From positions 581,897 through 645,896 of the forward strand of contig NZ_HF952018.1 of assembly GCF_000430995.1 (NCBI RefSeq): a DNA stretch of 64,000 nt, in the 5' to 3' direction. The translations under genes and the position numbers were made by a program. This document shows, one piece after another, positions 54,439 through 63,437 of this stretch (position 1 is its first letter; the number at the start of each line of letters is the position of its first letter). Source of the DNA: Thermobrachium celere DSM 8682. GTDB lineage: Bacteria; Bacillota; Clostridia; Clostridiales; Caloramatoraceae. Below the pieces are notes generated by a model that had not been told where the DNA came from, did not search any database, and saw nothing but the letters and a program-made list of their open reading frames with translations.

Positions 54439-55443
54439 ATGAGGTTTGTAAAAAAGATATTTATTTATGCTTTAATTGGAGTAGTTTTGACTGTGCTGCC
54501 TTTGTATTATGTGAATAATATTCTTTTGGCTGAGGCGTCGGCAGATGAAATAAAGGAAGTAGCTTTAACAAATATTAAGAGTGTTTTAAAGAAAAATGGG
54601 ATAACTATTCCAAATGGGGCAGAGTTAATATCTCTTACCAATGATGAAAATGTAGTTGCATATCTATTAAATGGACAAGTTATATTAAAGGATATTAAAT
54701 CTGATAGTGAGGTTGAAAGAATAGTAGAAGACAGTGATATTGTCTATTTTAAGCCCCTTTATGATAGAAATATTATATTGTATTTTATTTATAGCGATAA
54801 TCAGATTAAGATAATGACGTATAATATAGATACAAAGGATAAAATGGAGCATAAATCATTTAGAGTTGACAATTTTGTTAGGGTGAAGGATATAAAATAT
54901 TCAAGCTTAACAAATGTTATTTATGTTTTGGTTGAAACAGGTACAGAGAATGGTTCGTTAGACAAGGTGTATAGAATAGATATTATGAAAAATGTTAGTC
55001 TGTTTTTAAAGGATAAGAATGGAATAAAGGATATGGAGCTTCTAAATAAAGAGGACAGGCTTACTTATCAAGATTTTAATGGGGCTGTTTATGATAAGGG
55101 TAAAAGAGTCGTTTTGAAGGTTAATAAGACAAGATTTAAGGAGTTTGATATTTTAGGTATAGATGAACTGGATAATTTATATTTGTATGAGAAGGGTGAA
55201 AAATCAATTTTTGTATATAAAGATAAGGAATTTGTAGATGGAAAGTCTATACCAGATTTTGAATTTGATAGGATTATTAGTAAGAATAATAGGATTTATT
55301 TAGTCAAGGGCAAAAGGGTTTATGATGTAATTAATTTTAGAGAATTTACAATAGATGAAGCGGATGAAATAATTGATATATTGAATGGAAGAGTGCTTTA
55401 TAAAAGAAATGGTATATATGAGTGCCACCCATGTGAAATGTGA
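54439..55443 (+). CDS. Unknown membrane-anchored protein, C terminus encoded by a repeat
   Basis: Not recognised. It has 334 residues with one N-terminal helix (about 9-28) and a long extracytoplasmic part rich in short beta-strands with spaced aromatic residues (VVAYLLNGQVIL, IILYFIYSDNQIKIMTYNI, VIYVLVETG), which could be a beta-propeller-like fold. The last residues ECHPCEM and the stop codon come from REPIN copy 5, so the original C terminus has been replaced or extended. It begins 12 nt after the glycosidase and is probably co-transcribed with it. Confidence 0.6.
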   Translation: MRFVKKIFIYALIGVVLTVLPLYYVNNILLAEASADEIKEVALTNIKSVLKKNGITIPNGAELISLTNDENVVAYLLNGQVILKDIKSDSEVERIVEDSDIVYFKPLYDRNIILYFIYSDNQIKIMTYNIDTKDKMEHKSFRVDNFVRVKDIKYSSLTNVIYVLVETGTENGSLDKVYRIDIMKNVSLFLKDKNGIKDMELLNKEDRLTYQDFNGAVYDKGKRVVLKVNKTRFKEFDILGIDELDNLYLYEKGEKSIFVYKDKEFVDGKSIPDFEFDRIISKNNRIYLVKGKRVYDVINFREFTIDEADEIIDILNGRVLYKRNGIYECHPCEM

Positions 55444-55470
55444 AATTATCCATTAAATGTAAGTATTGTT
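55422..55470 (+). repeat. REPIN-like element, copy 5 (left arm and centre)
   Basis: Starts GTGCCACCCATGTGAAATGT, has TTATCCATTAAATGTAAGTATT in line with copy 4 (two short runs), but lacks the closing GGGTGGCAC end. The first 22 nt are within the upstream coding sequence. Confidence 0.75.
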
Positions 55471-55474
55471 TCCA

Positions 55475-55508
55475 AAAAATCGTTTAGGCATAAACCTAAA
55501 CGATTTTT
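55475..55508. terminator. Bidirectional terminator
   Basis: AAAAATCGTTTAGG and CCTAAACGATTTTT form a perfect 14-bp stem with a CATAAA loop, and T-runs on both strands. It separates two convergent genes. Confidence 0.88.
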
Positions 55509-56085
55509 ATTTTATTATGATATTTTTAAACCCCATATCCTTTAGCATGTTTCTTAAAAACAAATCAGCCTGTTTATTAACTTGATCTAATATTCCTTTT
55601 TCTAGGGCATCCTTTTCAATTTTCTTTTTTTCTTCTATTATTGCATTGTTATAATCTTCTATTTTTAGAGGATTTAATATGTTCATGCTTTGATCATATA
55701 CTTCAATACTTTTTTCATCTATATATACATCAATTATTTTAGGCTCAGGTAGTGTTATTTCAACTTTGTCTTTATATACGTCAATTTTTACACCATTCAT
55801 ATCAATACCAGCTTTAACATATCCGTTATATTTAATTAAAAAGTGTTTTGATGTAAGGGGGAGGCTTACGTCACCAAACGTAAGGTTATTTTTGAAGCTT
55901 ATGATACCTGTATAGTTGTATTGTACAAGTGAAATATCTTTAATTTGAACTATTTTTTCAAATATATTTGATGATGTATATAAGGGGACATTTGTTTTTA
56001 TTTTTATGATAGATATATATCCTATTAATACTAGATTGGTTATTAGTAAAAACAATGTTATTTTTGTTGGTTTAAACTTAGACAC
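55507..56085 (-). CDS. Membrane-anchored protein, DUF4230-like
   Basis: A 192-residue protein with an N-terminal membrane helix (about 8-27) and an extracytoplasmic domain. IKYNGYVKAGIDMNGVKIDV followed by KVEITLPEPKIIDVYID looks like the DUF4230 family (function unknown). A helical C-terminal part (EEKKKIEKDALEKGILDQVN) follows. It is the only minus-strand gene in the right half of the window and is framed by half REPIN arms at 55422 and 56378. It overlaps the bidirectional terminator by its last two bases. The family name is recalled, not searched. Confidence 0.6.
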   Translation of the reverse strand: MSKFKPTKITLFLLITNLVLIGYISIIKIKTNVPLYTSSNIFEKIVQIKDISLVQYNYTGIISFKNNLTFGDVSLPLTSKHFLIKYNGYVKAGIDMNGVKIDVYKDKVEITLPEPKIIDVYIDEKSIEVYDQSMNILNPLKIEDYNNAIIEEKKKIEKDALEKGILDQVNKQADLFLRNMLKDMGFKNIIIK

Positions 56086-56346
56086 AAGACCACCTTTAAA
56101 ATTTATCTAATAAATAATATGCCTAAAGCTGTTGTTGATGAAACTGAAATAAGAAATTTTGAGTTAAAATATAGGGTGTTTTGTGTAGTGGGAATTAAAA
56201 ATTGTAAGAGGGCGGATTTATGAAATGAAAATGTTAGTTGAATAGTTGAGGTGAAAAATTAAAAAGATTAATTGTAAGTTTGAGAAAATTAAATTTACAG
56301 CAGGATCATGCAATATATTAAAAGTTAATTTTCGTTTGGGTGATGA

Positions 56347-56378
56347 TTGGAAAATTTCACATTTCACTTGGGTGGCAC
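56347..56378 (-). repeat. REPIN-like element, copy 6 (right arm only)
   Basis: Ends with ACATTTCACTTGGGTGGCAC, the exact complement of the left-arm start of copy 7. It lies 53 nt before the RAYT start. Confidence 0.8.
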
Positions 56379-56431
56379 TTATATGTATATTTTTTCAAAA
56401 TGTGGTAATAATTAAGATAGGAGGTGAAAAG

Positions 56432-57292
56432 GTGAGGGAACCAAGATATCATTTTGAAGGTGCAATATATCATGTTACTACTAGATGCAATAATAAAGAA
56501 TATATTTTAGAAAATGATAATTATAAAAGATTTATAATAAAGCAGTTGAAGGACTATAATAAAAAGTTTGATTATGAACTTTTAGGATATGTAATTATGA
56601 ACAATCATTATCATTTGTTGATAAGGACACATAAAGATTCTATTAGTACAATTATGTTTAATTTAAACAATGTAATTGCAAAGTTTTTGAATACTGCACT
56701 TGAAAGAACAGGTCATGCACTTGAAAAGAGGTTTCATTGTAATTTGATTGAGACAGACAGTCAACTATTTGCTACCTTAAGGTATATACACAGAAATCCT
56801 TTAAGGGCAAATATATGTGAGGATGTAGATAAATATTTATGGAGTAGCCATTGGTTTTATAAAAGAGGAATAAATTCATTTGTTAATATAGATTTTATTT
56901 TAGATATGTTAAGTAATGATAGAAAAAAGGCTATTAAGGTATACACAGAGCTTTTACAAGTAGATGGAGATGATAAATTATTTGTTAAAGAGTCTAGTAT
57001 TTTTTCTAACTTACTTGGTATAGTAGAAAAGGAGTTGTACTATGATAAAAATATATATAACAAATTTGAAAAGCCTAATAGGGCATCTTTAGAAGAAATA
57101 AGAGGTAAGCTTAACATTTCTGACTGGGTACTAGAAGAAATAAGAAGAGGAAGTAAAAATCATGTTTTGACACAAATAAAGACAATATTTGTATTGGAGG
57201 CTTTAAAAGAGAAATATTCCCACGTAGAAATTGCGGAGTTTTTGAATATGGATAGGTCAAGTATAAGTAAAATAGCAAGAAAAAATAAATAG
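56432..57292 (+). CDS. REP-associated tyrosine transposase (RAYT, Y1 family)
   Basis: A 286-residue Y1 (HUH) transposase. The HUH motif is NNHYHLL with His59 and His61; the catalytic tyrosine is probably Tyr118 in LRYIHRNPLRA. YHFEGAIYHVTTRCNNKEYI is the classic RAYT N terminus. The C-terminal part ends in a helix-turn-helix (VEIAEFLNMDRSSISKIARK), as in clostridial members. GTG 56432 is preferred because GGAGGTG lies 7 nt before; a reading from 56336 would translate repeat copy 6. The gene is flanked immediately by inverted REP arms (copy 6 before, copy 7 starting at the base after its stop). It probably moves or maintains the repeat family. Confidence 0.88.
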   Translation: MREPRYHFEGAIYHVTTRCNNKEYILENDNYKRFIIKQLKDYNKKFDYELLGYVIMNNHYHLLIRTHKDSISTIMFNLNNVIAKFLNTALERTGHALEKRFHCNLIETDSQLFATLRYIHRNPLRANICEDVDKYLWSSHWFYKRGINSFVNIDFILDMLSNDRKKAIKVYTELLQVDGDDKLFVKESSIFSNLLGIVEKELYYDKNIYNKFEKPNRASLEEIRGKLNISDWVLEEIRRGSKNHVLTQIKTIFVLEALKEKYSHVEIAEFLNMDRSSISKIARKNK

Positions 57293-57340
57293 GTGCCACC
57301 CAAGTGAAATGTGAAATTATCCAAATTTTGTTTGGAAATT
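57293..57340 (+). repeat. REPIN-like element, copy 7 (left arm and centre)
   Basis: Starts GTGCCACCCAAGTGAAATGT directly after the RAYT stop codon. A small TCCAAA/TTTGGA centre is kept and the right arm is missing. Confidence 0.8.
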
Positions 57341-57630
57341 TTATGATGAAAGATTTGGTGATAAGTTTTTTAAAGTGATGAATAACAAAAATGTGATATT
57401 AATTCATAATAGAAAACATTGTTTAAAATAATAAATATATAATTTTAAAATATTTATATCAGATGATGTATTAAATGCTTTAAAAGAGAAATAATTATAA
57501 TACAACGTTTAAAATTGTAGAGTAATTTAATAAAAATATTAAAGCTGTTATTTATTAAAAACAAAATAAATTTTTAAATTTAACCCCTTCAAACAAACAC
57601 CTAAACCCAACTTCAGAAGTTTGTAATAAT

Positions 57631-57675
57631 AAAAAAGCAAAGGCCCCTAATATTAAAGGGGACTTTTGCTTTTTT
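57631..57675. terminator. Orphan terminator hairpin
   Basis: AAAAAGCAAAGGCCCC and GGGGACTTTTGCTTTTT form a long stem with T-runs on both sides. No intact gene ends here on the plus strand; on the minus strand it would follow the remnant at 57734-57955. Confidence 0.75.
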
Positions 57676-57733
57676 GTTTTTATTGTATTGTAATTAAAAA
57701 TAATTTATTTAAAGAAATTATAGTGAAAATATA

Positions 57734-57955
57734 TTATTTTTTTCTAGGAGATATTTTGTTTATTTTTTTAATTATTTCAGCAATATCTTTAAATCCTCCT
57801 AAAAGAATTATTTCTGATAAATTATATTGAAGGAAATTAATTTTATTTTTTGTTTTTTCATAACATAAGAATTTTTGATTAAAAAGAAAAATTAGAGTAG
57901 TTTGTTTGTTTTTTAAAAAGAAATTTAGAATTGTTTAAAAAAATAGCAGCAAAAC
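57734..57955 (-). pseudogene. Possible 3' remnant of a gene
   Basis: A frame open for about 73 codons without a start codon. It ends SEIILLGGFKDIAEIIKKIN, then KISPRKK and a stop. It runs upstream into REPIN arm copy 8 and downstream to the orphan terminator. That looks like a gene truncated by the repeat. The family is not recognised. Confidence 0.35.
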
Positions 57956-57987
57956 ATGGAAATTTTCACATTTCACTTGGGTGGCAC
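57954..57987 (-). repeat. REPIN-like element, copy 8 (right arm only)
   Basis: Ends ACATTTCACTTGGGTGGCAC, like copy 6. It lies 92 nt before the hutH start. Confidence 0.8.
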
Positions 57988-58008
57988 TTTAGTGTGTTAA
58001 AAATATTC

Positions 58009-58056
58009 AGAAAATTTCAAGAACAATTTAATGCTATAATATTATTAGAAAATTTC
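58009..58056 (+). promoter_or_regulatory. hut promoter with a repeated GAAAATTTC dyad
   Basis: A perfect TATAAT is at 58035-58040; no good -35 is seen. AGAAAATTTC occurs at 58009-58018 and again at 58047-58056, 38 bp apart, on both sides of the -10 box. GAAAATTTC has dyad symmetry around its central A, so these may be operator half-sites or a pair of operators for a hut regulator. Confidence 0.5.
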
Positions 58057-58078
58057 GAACATTAAGGTGGTGGTGGGT

Positions 58079-59599
58079 TTGCATAAAATTATAATCGATG
58101 GGGAAAATCTAACGATTGAAGATGTTATTAAGGTTGCAAGATATGGATATAGGGTTGAGATTGCAGAGGAGGCCAAAAGAAGGGTTAAGGCTGCAAGAGA
58201 GGTTGTAGATAGGTTCGTTGATGAAGGAAAAGTTGTTTATGGAATTACAACAGGATTTGGGAAGTTTTCAGATGTTGTAATATCCAAAGATGAAACAAAG
58301 AAACTTCAAAGAAATTTAATTGTATCCCACGCCTGTGGAGTAGGAGAAGAGCTCCCACAGGAGGTTGTAAGGGCAATAATGCTTCTTCGTGCAAATGCAT
58401 TATCAAAAGGTTATTCAGGTGTTAGGCTTGAAACTCTAGAAACCCTTGTTGAAATGTTAAATAAAGGTGTTCATCCTGTTATATATGAAAAAGGCTCCCT
58501 TGGTGCAAGTGGGGATTTAGCACCTTTATCACATATGGTTCTTGTTATGATAGGAGAAGGTGAGGCTTATTATAACGGTGAAAGATTGTCAGGCAAGGAA
58601 GCACTAGAGAGGGCAGGAATAAAGGAAATAGAACTTGTAGAGAAGGAAGGGCTTGCACTTATTAATGGAACTCAGGTTATGACAGCAATAGGAACACTTG
58701 CAGTATATGATGCATTAATGCTTTCAAAGGCGGCAGATATTGTTGCATCTTTAACAGTTGAAGCATTAAGAGGAATAACAGATGCATATTATTATAAAGT
58801 ACATGCTGTTCGTCCACAAATAGGACAACAAAAATGTGCTCAGAATTTAAATAGGATTTTGGAAGAAAGCAGAGTTACAACTAGACAAGGTGAGCTTAGA
58901 GTACAGGATGCCTATACATTAAGATGTATTCCGCAGGTACATGGAGCAAGCAAAGATGCTATTGAATATGTAAAAAAGGTTGTTGAAATTGAAATAAATT
59001 CAGCAACTGATAATCCTCTAATTTTTGCGGATGAAAACAGGGTAATTTCTGGTGGAAATTTCCATGGACAACCTATGGCACTTGCAATGGACTTTTTAGG
59101 AATTGCGGTATCGGAGCTTGCTAATATATCAGAGAGAAGAATAGAAAGACTTGTAAATTATCAGTTAAATGATCTTCCAGCCTTTTTAACCAAAAGGGGA
59201 GGTCTAAATTCAGGTTTTATGATAGCACAATATACAGCAGCATCACTTGTTTCAGAAAACAAGGTGTTAGCACATCCAGCTTCAGTTGACTCAATACCAT
59301 CTTCAGCAAATCAAGAGGACCACGTCAGCATGGGTACTACAGCAGCAAGGAAGGCTAGAAGTATTATATATAATGTAAGTAAAGTTTTAGCAATTGAATA
59401 CCTAGCAGCGTGCCAAGCAATTGATTTGAGGGGAATGTATGAACTTGGCCGTGGTACTAAGGTTGGTTATGAACTTTTAAGAAATCATGTTCCAGTTTTA
59501 GATGAGGACAGAATTATGTATATTGACATAAATAAGGCATCAGCTCTTTTAGAGGAGCTTGTTATAAAAGTTGAAGAAAAAATAGGAGAATTAATGTAG
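58079..59599 (+). CDS. hutH: Histidine ammonia-lyase
   Basis: A 506-residue enzyme removing ammonia from histidine to give urocanate. The MIO cofactor forms from Ala143-Ser144-Gly145 in GSLGASGDLAPL. YGITTGFGKFSDV, NLIVSHACGVGE, and SVDSIPSSANQEDHVSMG (two motifs of the active site) are all present. The start is placed at TTG 58079 because AAGGTGG lies 8 nt before it; the GTG triplets at 58067-58073 are part of the ribosome site. It is the first gene of the hut operon; hutU follows after 11 nt. Confidence 0.95.
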   Translation: MHKIIIDGENLTIEDVIKVARYGYRVEIAEEAKRRVKAAREVVDRFVDEGKVVYGITTGFGKFSDVVISKDETKKLQRNLIVSHACGVGEELPQEVVRAIMLLRANALSKGYSGVRLETLETLVEMLNKGVHPVIYEKGSLGASGDLAPLSHMVLVMIGEGEAYYNGERLSGKEALERAGIKEIELVEKEGLALINGTQVMTAIGTLAVYDALMLSKAADIVASLTVEALRGITDAYYYKVHAVRPQIGQQKCAQNLNRILEESRVTTRQGELRVQDAYTLRCIPQVHGASKDAIEYVKKVVEIEINSATDNPLIFADENRVISGGNFHGQPMALAMDFLGIAVSELANISERRIERLVNYQLNDLPAFLTKRGGLNSGFMIAQYTAASLVSENKVLAHPASVDSIPSSANQEDHVSMGTTAARKARSIIYNVSKVLAIEYLAACQAIDLRGMYELGRGTKVGYELLRNHVPVLDEDRIMYIDINKASALLEELVIKVEEKIGELM

Positions 59600-59610
59600 G
59601 GGGGTAATTT

Positions 59611-61257
59611 ATGAGAGAAATAAGAGCACCGAGAGGTAACAAGCTAAACTGCAAGGGTTGGCAGCAGGAGGCAGTATTAAGAATGCTTATGAACAACCTT
59701 GATCCTGAGGTTGCAGAAAAGCCAGAGGATTTAATTGTATATGGAGGAAGAGGAAAGGCAGCAAGAAACTGGGAATGCTTTGATGCAATTGTAAATTCTT
59801 TAAAGAATTTAGAGGATGATGAAACACTTCTTGTTCAATCAGGAAAGCCAGTTGGTATTTTTAAGAGTCACAAGTGGGCACCAAGAGTTTTAATTTCAAA
59901 CTCAATGCTTGTTCCACATTGGGCAAACTGGGAATATTTCTGGGAATTAGAACAAAAGGGGCTTACAATGTATGGTCAAATGACTGCAGGTTCTTGGATA
60001 TATATTGGAACTCAAGGAATACTTCAGGGAACATATGAAACTTTAGCTGCAGTTGCAGAAAAGCACTTTGGAGGAAGCTTAAAGGGAACAATTACATTAA
60101 CTGCTGGTCTTGGAGGAATGGGTGGAGCTCAACCACTTGCAGTTACTATGAATGAAGGTGTTGCACTATGTATTGAAGTTGACAGAGACAGAATTGAAAA
60201 GAGAATAAATACTAAATATCTTGATGTATATTATGAAGATATAAATGAGGCATTAAATAGAGCAATTGAAGCAAAGGAAAAGGGAGAGGCTATCTCAATT
60301 GGTGTATTAGGAAATGCGTCAGATATTCTTCCAGAGCTTGTGAAAAAGGGATTTGTTCCAGATGTTTTAACAGACCAAACATCAGCCCACGATCCACTTA
60401 ATGGATATGTTCCAGGTGGAATGAAATATGAAGAGGCACTTGAACTTAGAAAGAAGAATCCAAAGGAATATATAAGACTTGCAAAGAAGAGTATGGCTCG
60501 CCATGTTGAAGCAATGCTTGAGATGCAAAGACGTGGTGCTGTAACATTCGATTATGGTAATAATATAAGACAAATGGCCTACGATGAAGGTGTAAAGGAT
60601 GCCTTCAACTTCCCAGGATTTGTTCCAGCATATATAAGACCTTTATTCTGTGAAGGTAAAGGACCATTTAGATGGGCAGCACTTTCAGGTGATCCAGAGG
60701 ATATTTATAGAACTGATGAGCTTGTTTTAGAACTATTCCCAGAAAATAAACATCTTGCAAGATGGATTAAGATGGCAAGAGAAAGAGTTAAGTTCCAAGG
60801 ACTACCATCAAGAATCTGTTGGTTAGGATATGGAGAAAGAGCAAAGTTTGGACTTGCATTAAATGAACTTGTAAGAAAGGGAGAGCTTAAGGCACCAATT
60901 GTTATAGGACGTGACCACTTAGACTGCGGTTCAGTTGCATCACCAAGACGCGAAACAGAAGCTATGAAGGATGGTTCAGATGCAATTGCTGACTGGCCAA
61001 TATTAAACGCTCTAATTAATGCTGTAAATGGTGCAACATGGGTATCAGTTCACCATGGTGGTGGTGTAGGAATAGGATACTCAATCCATGCTGGTATGGT
61101 TGTTTGTGCTGATGGAAGCGAGGAGATGGATGTAAGGCTACAAAGAGTATTAACAAGCGACCCAGGTATGGGAATATTAAGACATGCTGATGCAGGATAT
61201 GATGAGGCAATCGAGTTTGCAAAAGAAAAGGGCGTAAAGATACCAATGCTTAAATAG
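59611..61257 (+). CDS. hutU: Urocanate hydratase
   Basis: A 548-residue NAD-dependent enzyme converting urocanate to imidazolone propionate. The N terminus [20 protein letters not shown] is diagnostic. [27 protein letters not shown] (NAD-binding), [15 protein letters not shown] and the [20 protein letters not shown] segment near the C terminus follow. Full family length. GGGGGTAA site 6 nt upstream. The next gene starts 12 nt after the stop. Confidence 0.96.
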   Translation: MREIRAPRGNKLNCKGWQQEAVLRMLMNNLDPEVAEKPEDLIVYGGRGKAARNWECFDAIVNSLKNLEDDETLLVQSGKPVGIFKSHKWAPRVLISNSMLVPHWANWEYFWELEQKGLTMYGQMTAGSWIYIGTQGILQGTYETLAAVAEKHFGGSLKGTITLTAGLGGMGGAQPLAVTMNEGVALCIEVDRDRIEKRINTKYLDVYYEDINEALNRAIEAKEKGEAISIGVLGNASDILPELVKKGFVPDVLTDQTSAHDPLNGYVPGGMKYEEALELRKKNPKEYIRLAKKSMARHVEAMLEMQRRGAVTFDYGNNIRQMAYDEGVKDAFNFPGFVPAYIRPLFCEGKGPFRWAALSGDPEDIYRTDELVLELFPENKHLARWIKMARERVKFQGLPSRICWLGYGERAKFGLALNELVRKGELKAPIVIGRDHLDCGSVASPRRETEAMKDGSDAIADWPILNALINAVNGATWVSVHHGGGVGIGYSIHAGMVVCADGSEEMDVRLQRVLTSDPGMGILRHADAGYDEAIEFAKEKGVKIPMLK

Positions 61258-61268
61258 GAGGTTATAGG

Positions 61269-62165
61269 ATGGCTAAAATAGTTGAGTGCGTTCCAAATTT
61301 TTCAGAGGGAAGAGATAAGGAGAAGATTGAAAAGATTGTAGATGAGGTAAGAAAAGTAAAGGGAGTAAAGCTTCTTGATTATTCTTCAGATGCAGACCAC
61401 AATAGAACAGTTGTAACCTTTGTTGGGGATGTTGAGGGAGTTATAGAGGCAGCCTTTAATATGACGAAGAAGGCCTGTGAGCTTATTGATATGAGAACTC
61501 ATACAGGTGGACATCCAAGAATGGGGGCAATGGATGTTATACCTTTTATACCAGTAAGAGAAGTTACTATGGGGGATTGTATAGAGATAGCAAGGGCTGT
61601 TGGAAAAAGAATTGGAGAAGAGTTAAATGTTCCTGTTTATTTATATGAAGAGGCAGCAACAAGGCCAGAGAGAAAGAACTTGGCAGATGTGAGAAAGGGG
61701 CAGTACGAAGGATTTTTTGAAAAGATTAAAAATCCAGATTGGGCACCAGACTTTGGGCCAAGTGAGATGAATGAAAAGAGCGGATGTACTGCGGTTGGTG
61801 CAAGAGTTCCACTTGTTGCATTTAATGTAAATCTAAATACACCAAATATAGATATTGCAGATAAAATTGCAAAGACAGTAAGATTTATAGGTGGAGGATT
61901 AAGGTTTGTAAAGGCAATGGGAGTAAAGCTTGAGGATAGAAATATTACTCAAGTATCAATGAACCTTGTAAACTATGAAAAGACAGCAATTTATAGAGCC
62001 TTTGAAATGGTTAAAATGGAGGCGAGAAGGTACGGAGTAGAAGTTGTTGGAAGTGAGATTGTTGGGCTTGTTCCAATGAAGGCACTTGTTGATTCTTTAG
62101 AGTACTACCTACAATTAGAGAACTTTAGTATTGATCAGGTTTTAGAGCATAGGATTGCTGAATAG
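61269..62165 (+). CDS. ftcD: Glutamate formimidoyltransferase
   Basis: A 298-residue enzyme that transfers the formimino group from N-formimino-glutamate to tetrahydrofolate. VECVPNFSEGRDKEKIE starts the FTCD_N domain, DADHNRTVVTFVG and HTGGHPRMGAMDVIPFIPV follow. It is the stand-alone transferase; the cyclodeaminase is encoded separately at the right edge. This is the folate-dependent branch of histidine breakdown, common in anaerobes. GGAGG site 6-7 nt before the ATG. Confidence 0.95.
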   Translation: MAKIVECVPNFSEGRDKEKIEKIVDEVRKVKGVKLLDYSSDADHNRTVVTFVGDVEGVIEAAFNMTKKACELIDMRTHTGGHPRMGAMDVIPFIPVREVTMGDCIEIARAVGKRIGEELNVPVYLYEEAATRPERKNLADVRKGQYEGFFEKIKNPDWAPDFGPSEMNEKSGCTAVGARVPLVAFNVNLNTPNIDIADKIAKTVRFIGGGLRFVKAMGVKLEDRNITQVSMNLVNYEKTAIYRAFEMVKMEARRYGVEVVGSEIVGLVPMKALVDSLEYYLQLENFSIDQVLEHRIAE

Positions 62166-62175
62166 GGGTGGTACT

Positions 62176-63426
62176 TTGGATAGAATTTTACTCAAAAATG
62201 GGAGGATTGTAACTGTAAAATCAAAAGGTCCAAAATTTGGCGAGGAAATGGCGGACCTAAGTGTTATTGAGAGAGGTTATGTGGTTGTTGAGAACGGTAT
62301 TATATTGGATGTTGGTAGCGGGGAAGGATTAGATTATGTAGATGAAGGAACAGAAGTTATTGATTTAGAGGGAAGGACAGTACTTCCTGGGCTTGTTGAC
62401 AGCCATACACACCTTGTACACTATGGTTCAAGGGAGAATGAGTTAAAATTAAAGCTTGAAGGGGCAAGCTATTTGGATATATTAAAACAAGGCGGGGGAA
62501 TTTTAAGTACGGTTAGAGCAACAAGGTCGGCAAGCTATGAAAATCTTTATAAAAAAGCATTAAAGAGTCTTGATTTGATGCTTCTTTGGGGAACAACAAC
62601 CGTAGAGGCCAAGTCAGGATACGGATTGAATTTTGAAGATGAAGTAAAGTGTCTAAAGGTTGCAAAGGAGATAGAGCATCCAATTGATATAGTAAGTACT
62701 TATCTTGGAGCACATGCAATACCTGAAGAATATAAGGGGAATGTGGATGGATATATAGATTTTATGATTGAAAAGGTTATGCCCTATGTAAAAAAAGAGG
62801 GACTTGCTGAATATGTGGATGCTTTTTGTGAAGAGGGGTTTTTTGATATAGAACAAACAAGAAGGGTTTTAAAGGCAGCTAAAGAATTAGGATTTCAAGT
62901 AAAATTACATGCAGATGAAATTGAACCTATGGGTGGTGCACAGCTTGCAGCAGAGCTTGGAGCAGTTTCTGCAGAACATTTAGTAGCTGTATCAGATGAA
63001 GGGATAGATGCAATGAAGGAGGCAGGAGTTATACCTATCCTGCTTCCTGGAACTTCCTTTTATTTGAGGCTCAAAAGATATGCACCAGCAAGGGAAATGA
63101 TAAGAAGAGGGCTTGCAGTAACTGTTGCATCAGATTATAACCCAGGTACATGTCCAACAGAGTCACTGCAGAGTATAATGGTATTTGCATCTTTAGGAAT
63201 GGGACTTACACCACAGGAGGTAATTTCGGCGATTACAATAAATGCAGCTTATGCAATAGGACGTGGAAGTGAGGTTGGAAGTATAGAAAAGGGCAAGAAG
63301 GCAGATTTGGTTGTTATGAATGCCCTAAATGAGAACTACATCATTTACCATTTTGGAATAAATCATGTTGATATGGTAATAAAAAATGGTAAAATAGTAG
63401 TTAGAGATGGTAGACTAATTTACTAA
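62176..63426 (+). CDS. hutI: Imidazolonepropionase
   Basis: A 416-residue amidohydrolase opening the imidazolone ring to give N-formimino-glutamate. Metal-binding HTHLVHYGSR is near 80, KSGYGLNFEDEVK near 145, LHADEIEPMGGA near 245 and SDYNPGTCPTESLQ near 320. TTG 62176 is chosen because GGGGTGG lies 4-5 nt upstream; a reading from 62155 would overlap ftcD. Only 10 nt separate ftcD and hutI. In pathway order this step precedes FtcD. Confidence 0.94.
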   Translation: MDRILLKNGRIVTVKSKGPKFGEEMADLSVIERGYVVVENGIILDVGSGEGLDYVDEGTEVIDLEGRTVLPGLVDSHTHLVHYGSRENELKLKLEGASYLDILKQGGGILSTVRATRSASYENLYKKALKSLDLMLLWGTTTVEAKSGYGLNFEDEVKCLKVAKEIEHPIDIVSTYLGAHAIPEEYKGNVDGYIDFMIEKVMPYVKKEGLAEYVDAFCEEGFFDIEQTRRVLKAAKELGFQVKLHADEIEPMGGAQLAAELGAVSAEHLVAVSDEGIDAMKEAGVIPILLPGTSFYLRLKRYAPAREMIRRGLAVTVASDYNPGTCPTESLQSIMVFASLGMGLTPQEVISAITINAAYAIGRGSEVGSIEKGKKADLVVMNALNENYIIYHFGINHVDMVIKNGKIVVRDGRLIY

Positions 63427-63437
63427 GGGGGATTGTT

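Larger units (their letters stand above)
57341..58034. other. AT-rich spacer before the hut operon
   Basis: About 700 bp without an intact gene. It contains an orphan terminator (57631-57675), a minus-strand open stretch (57734-57955) that may be a gene remnant, REPIN right arm copy 8, and part of the hut promoter region. Arms of copies 7 and 8 bracket it. Confidence 0.6.

Noticed and set aside
56336-56431. N-terminal extension of the RAYT from 56336
   Set aside because: It would translate REPIN arm copy 6 and lacks a ribosome site, while GTG 56432 has a strong GGAGGTG and gives the standard RAYT N terminus.
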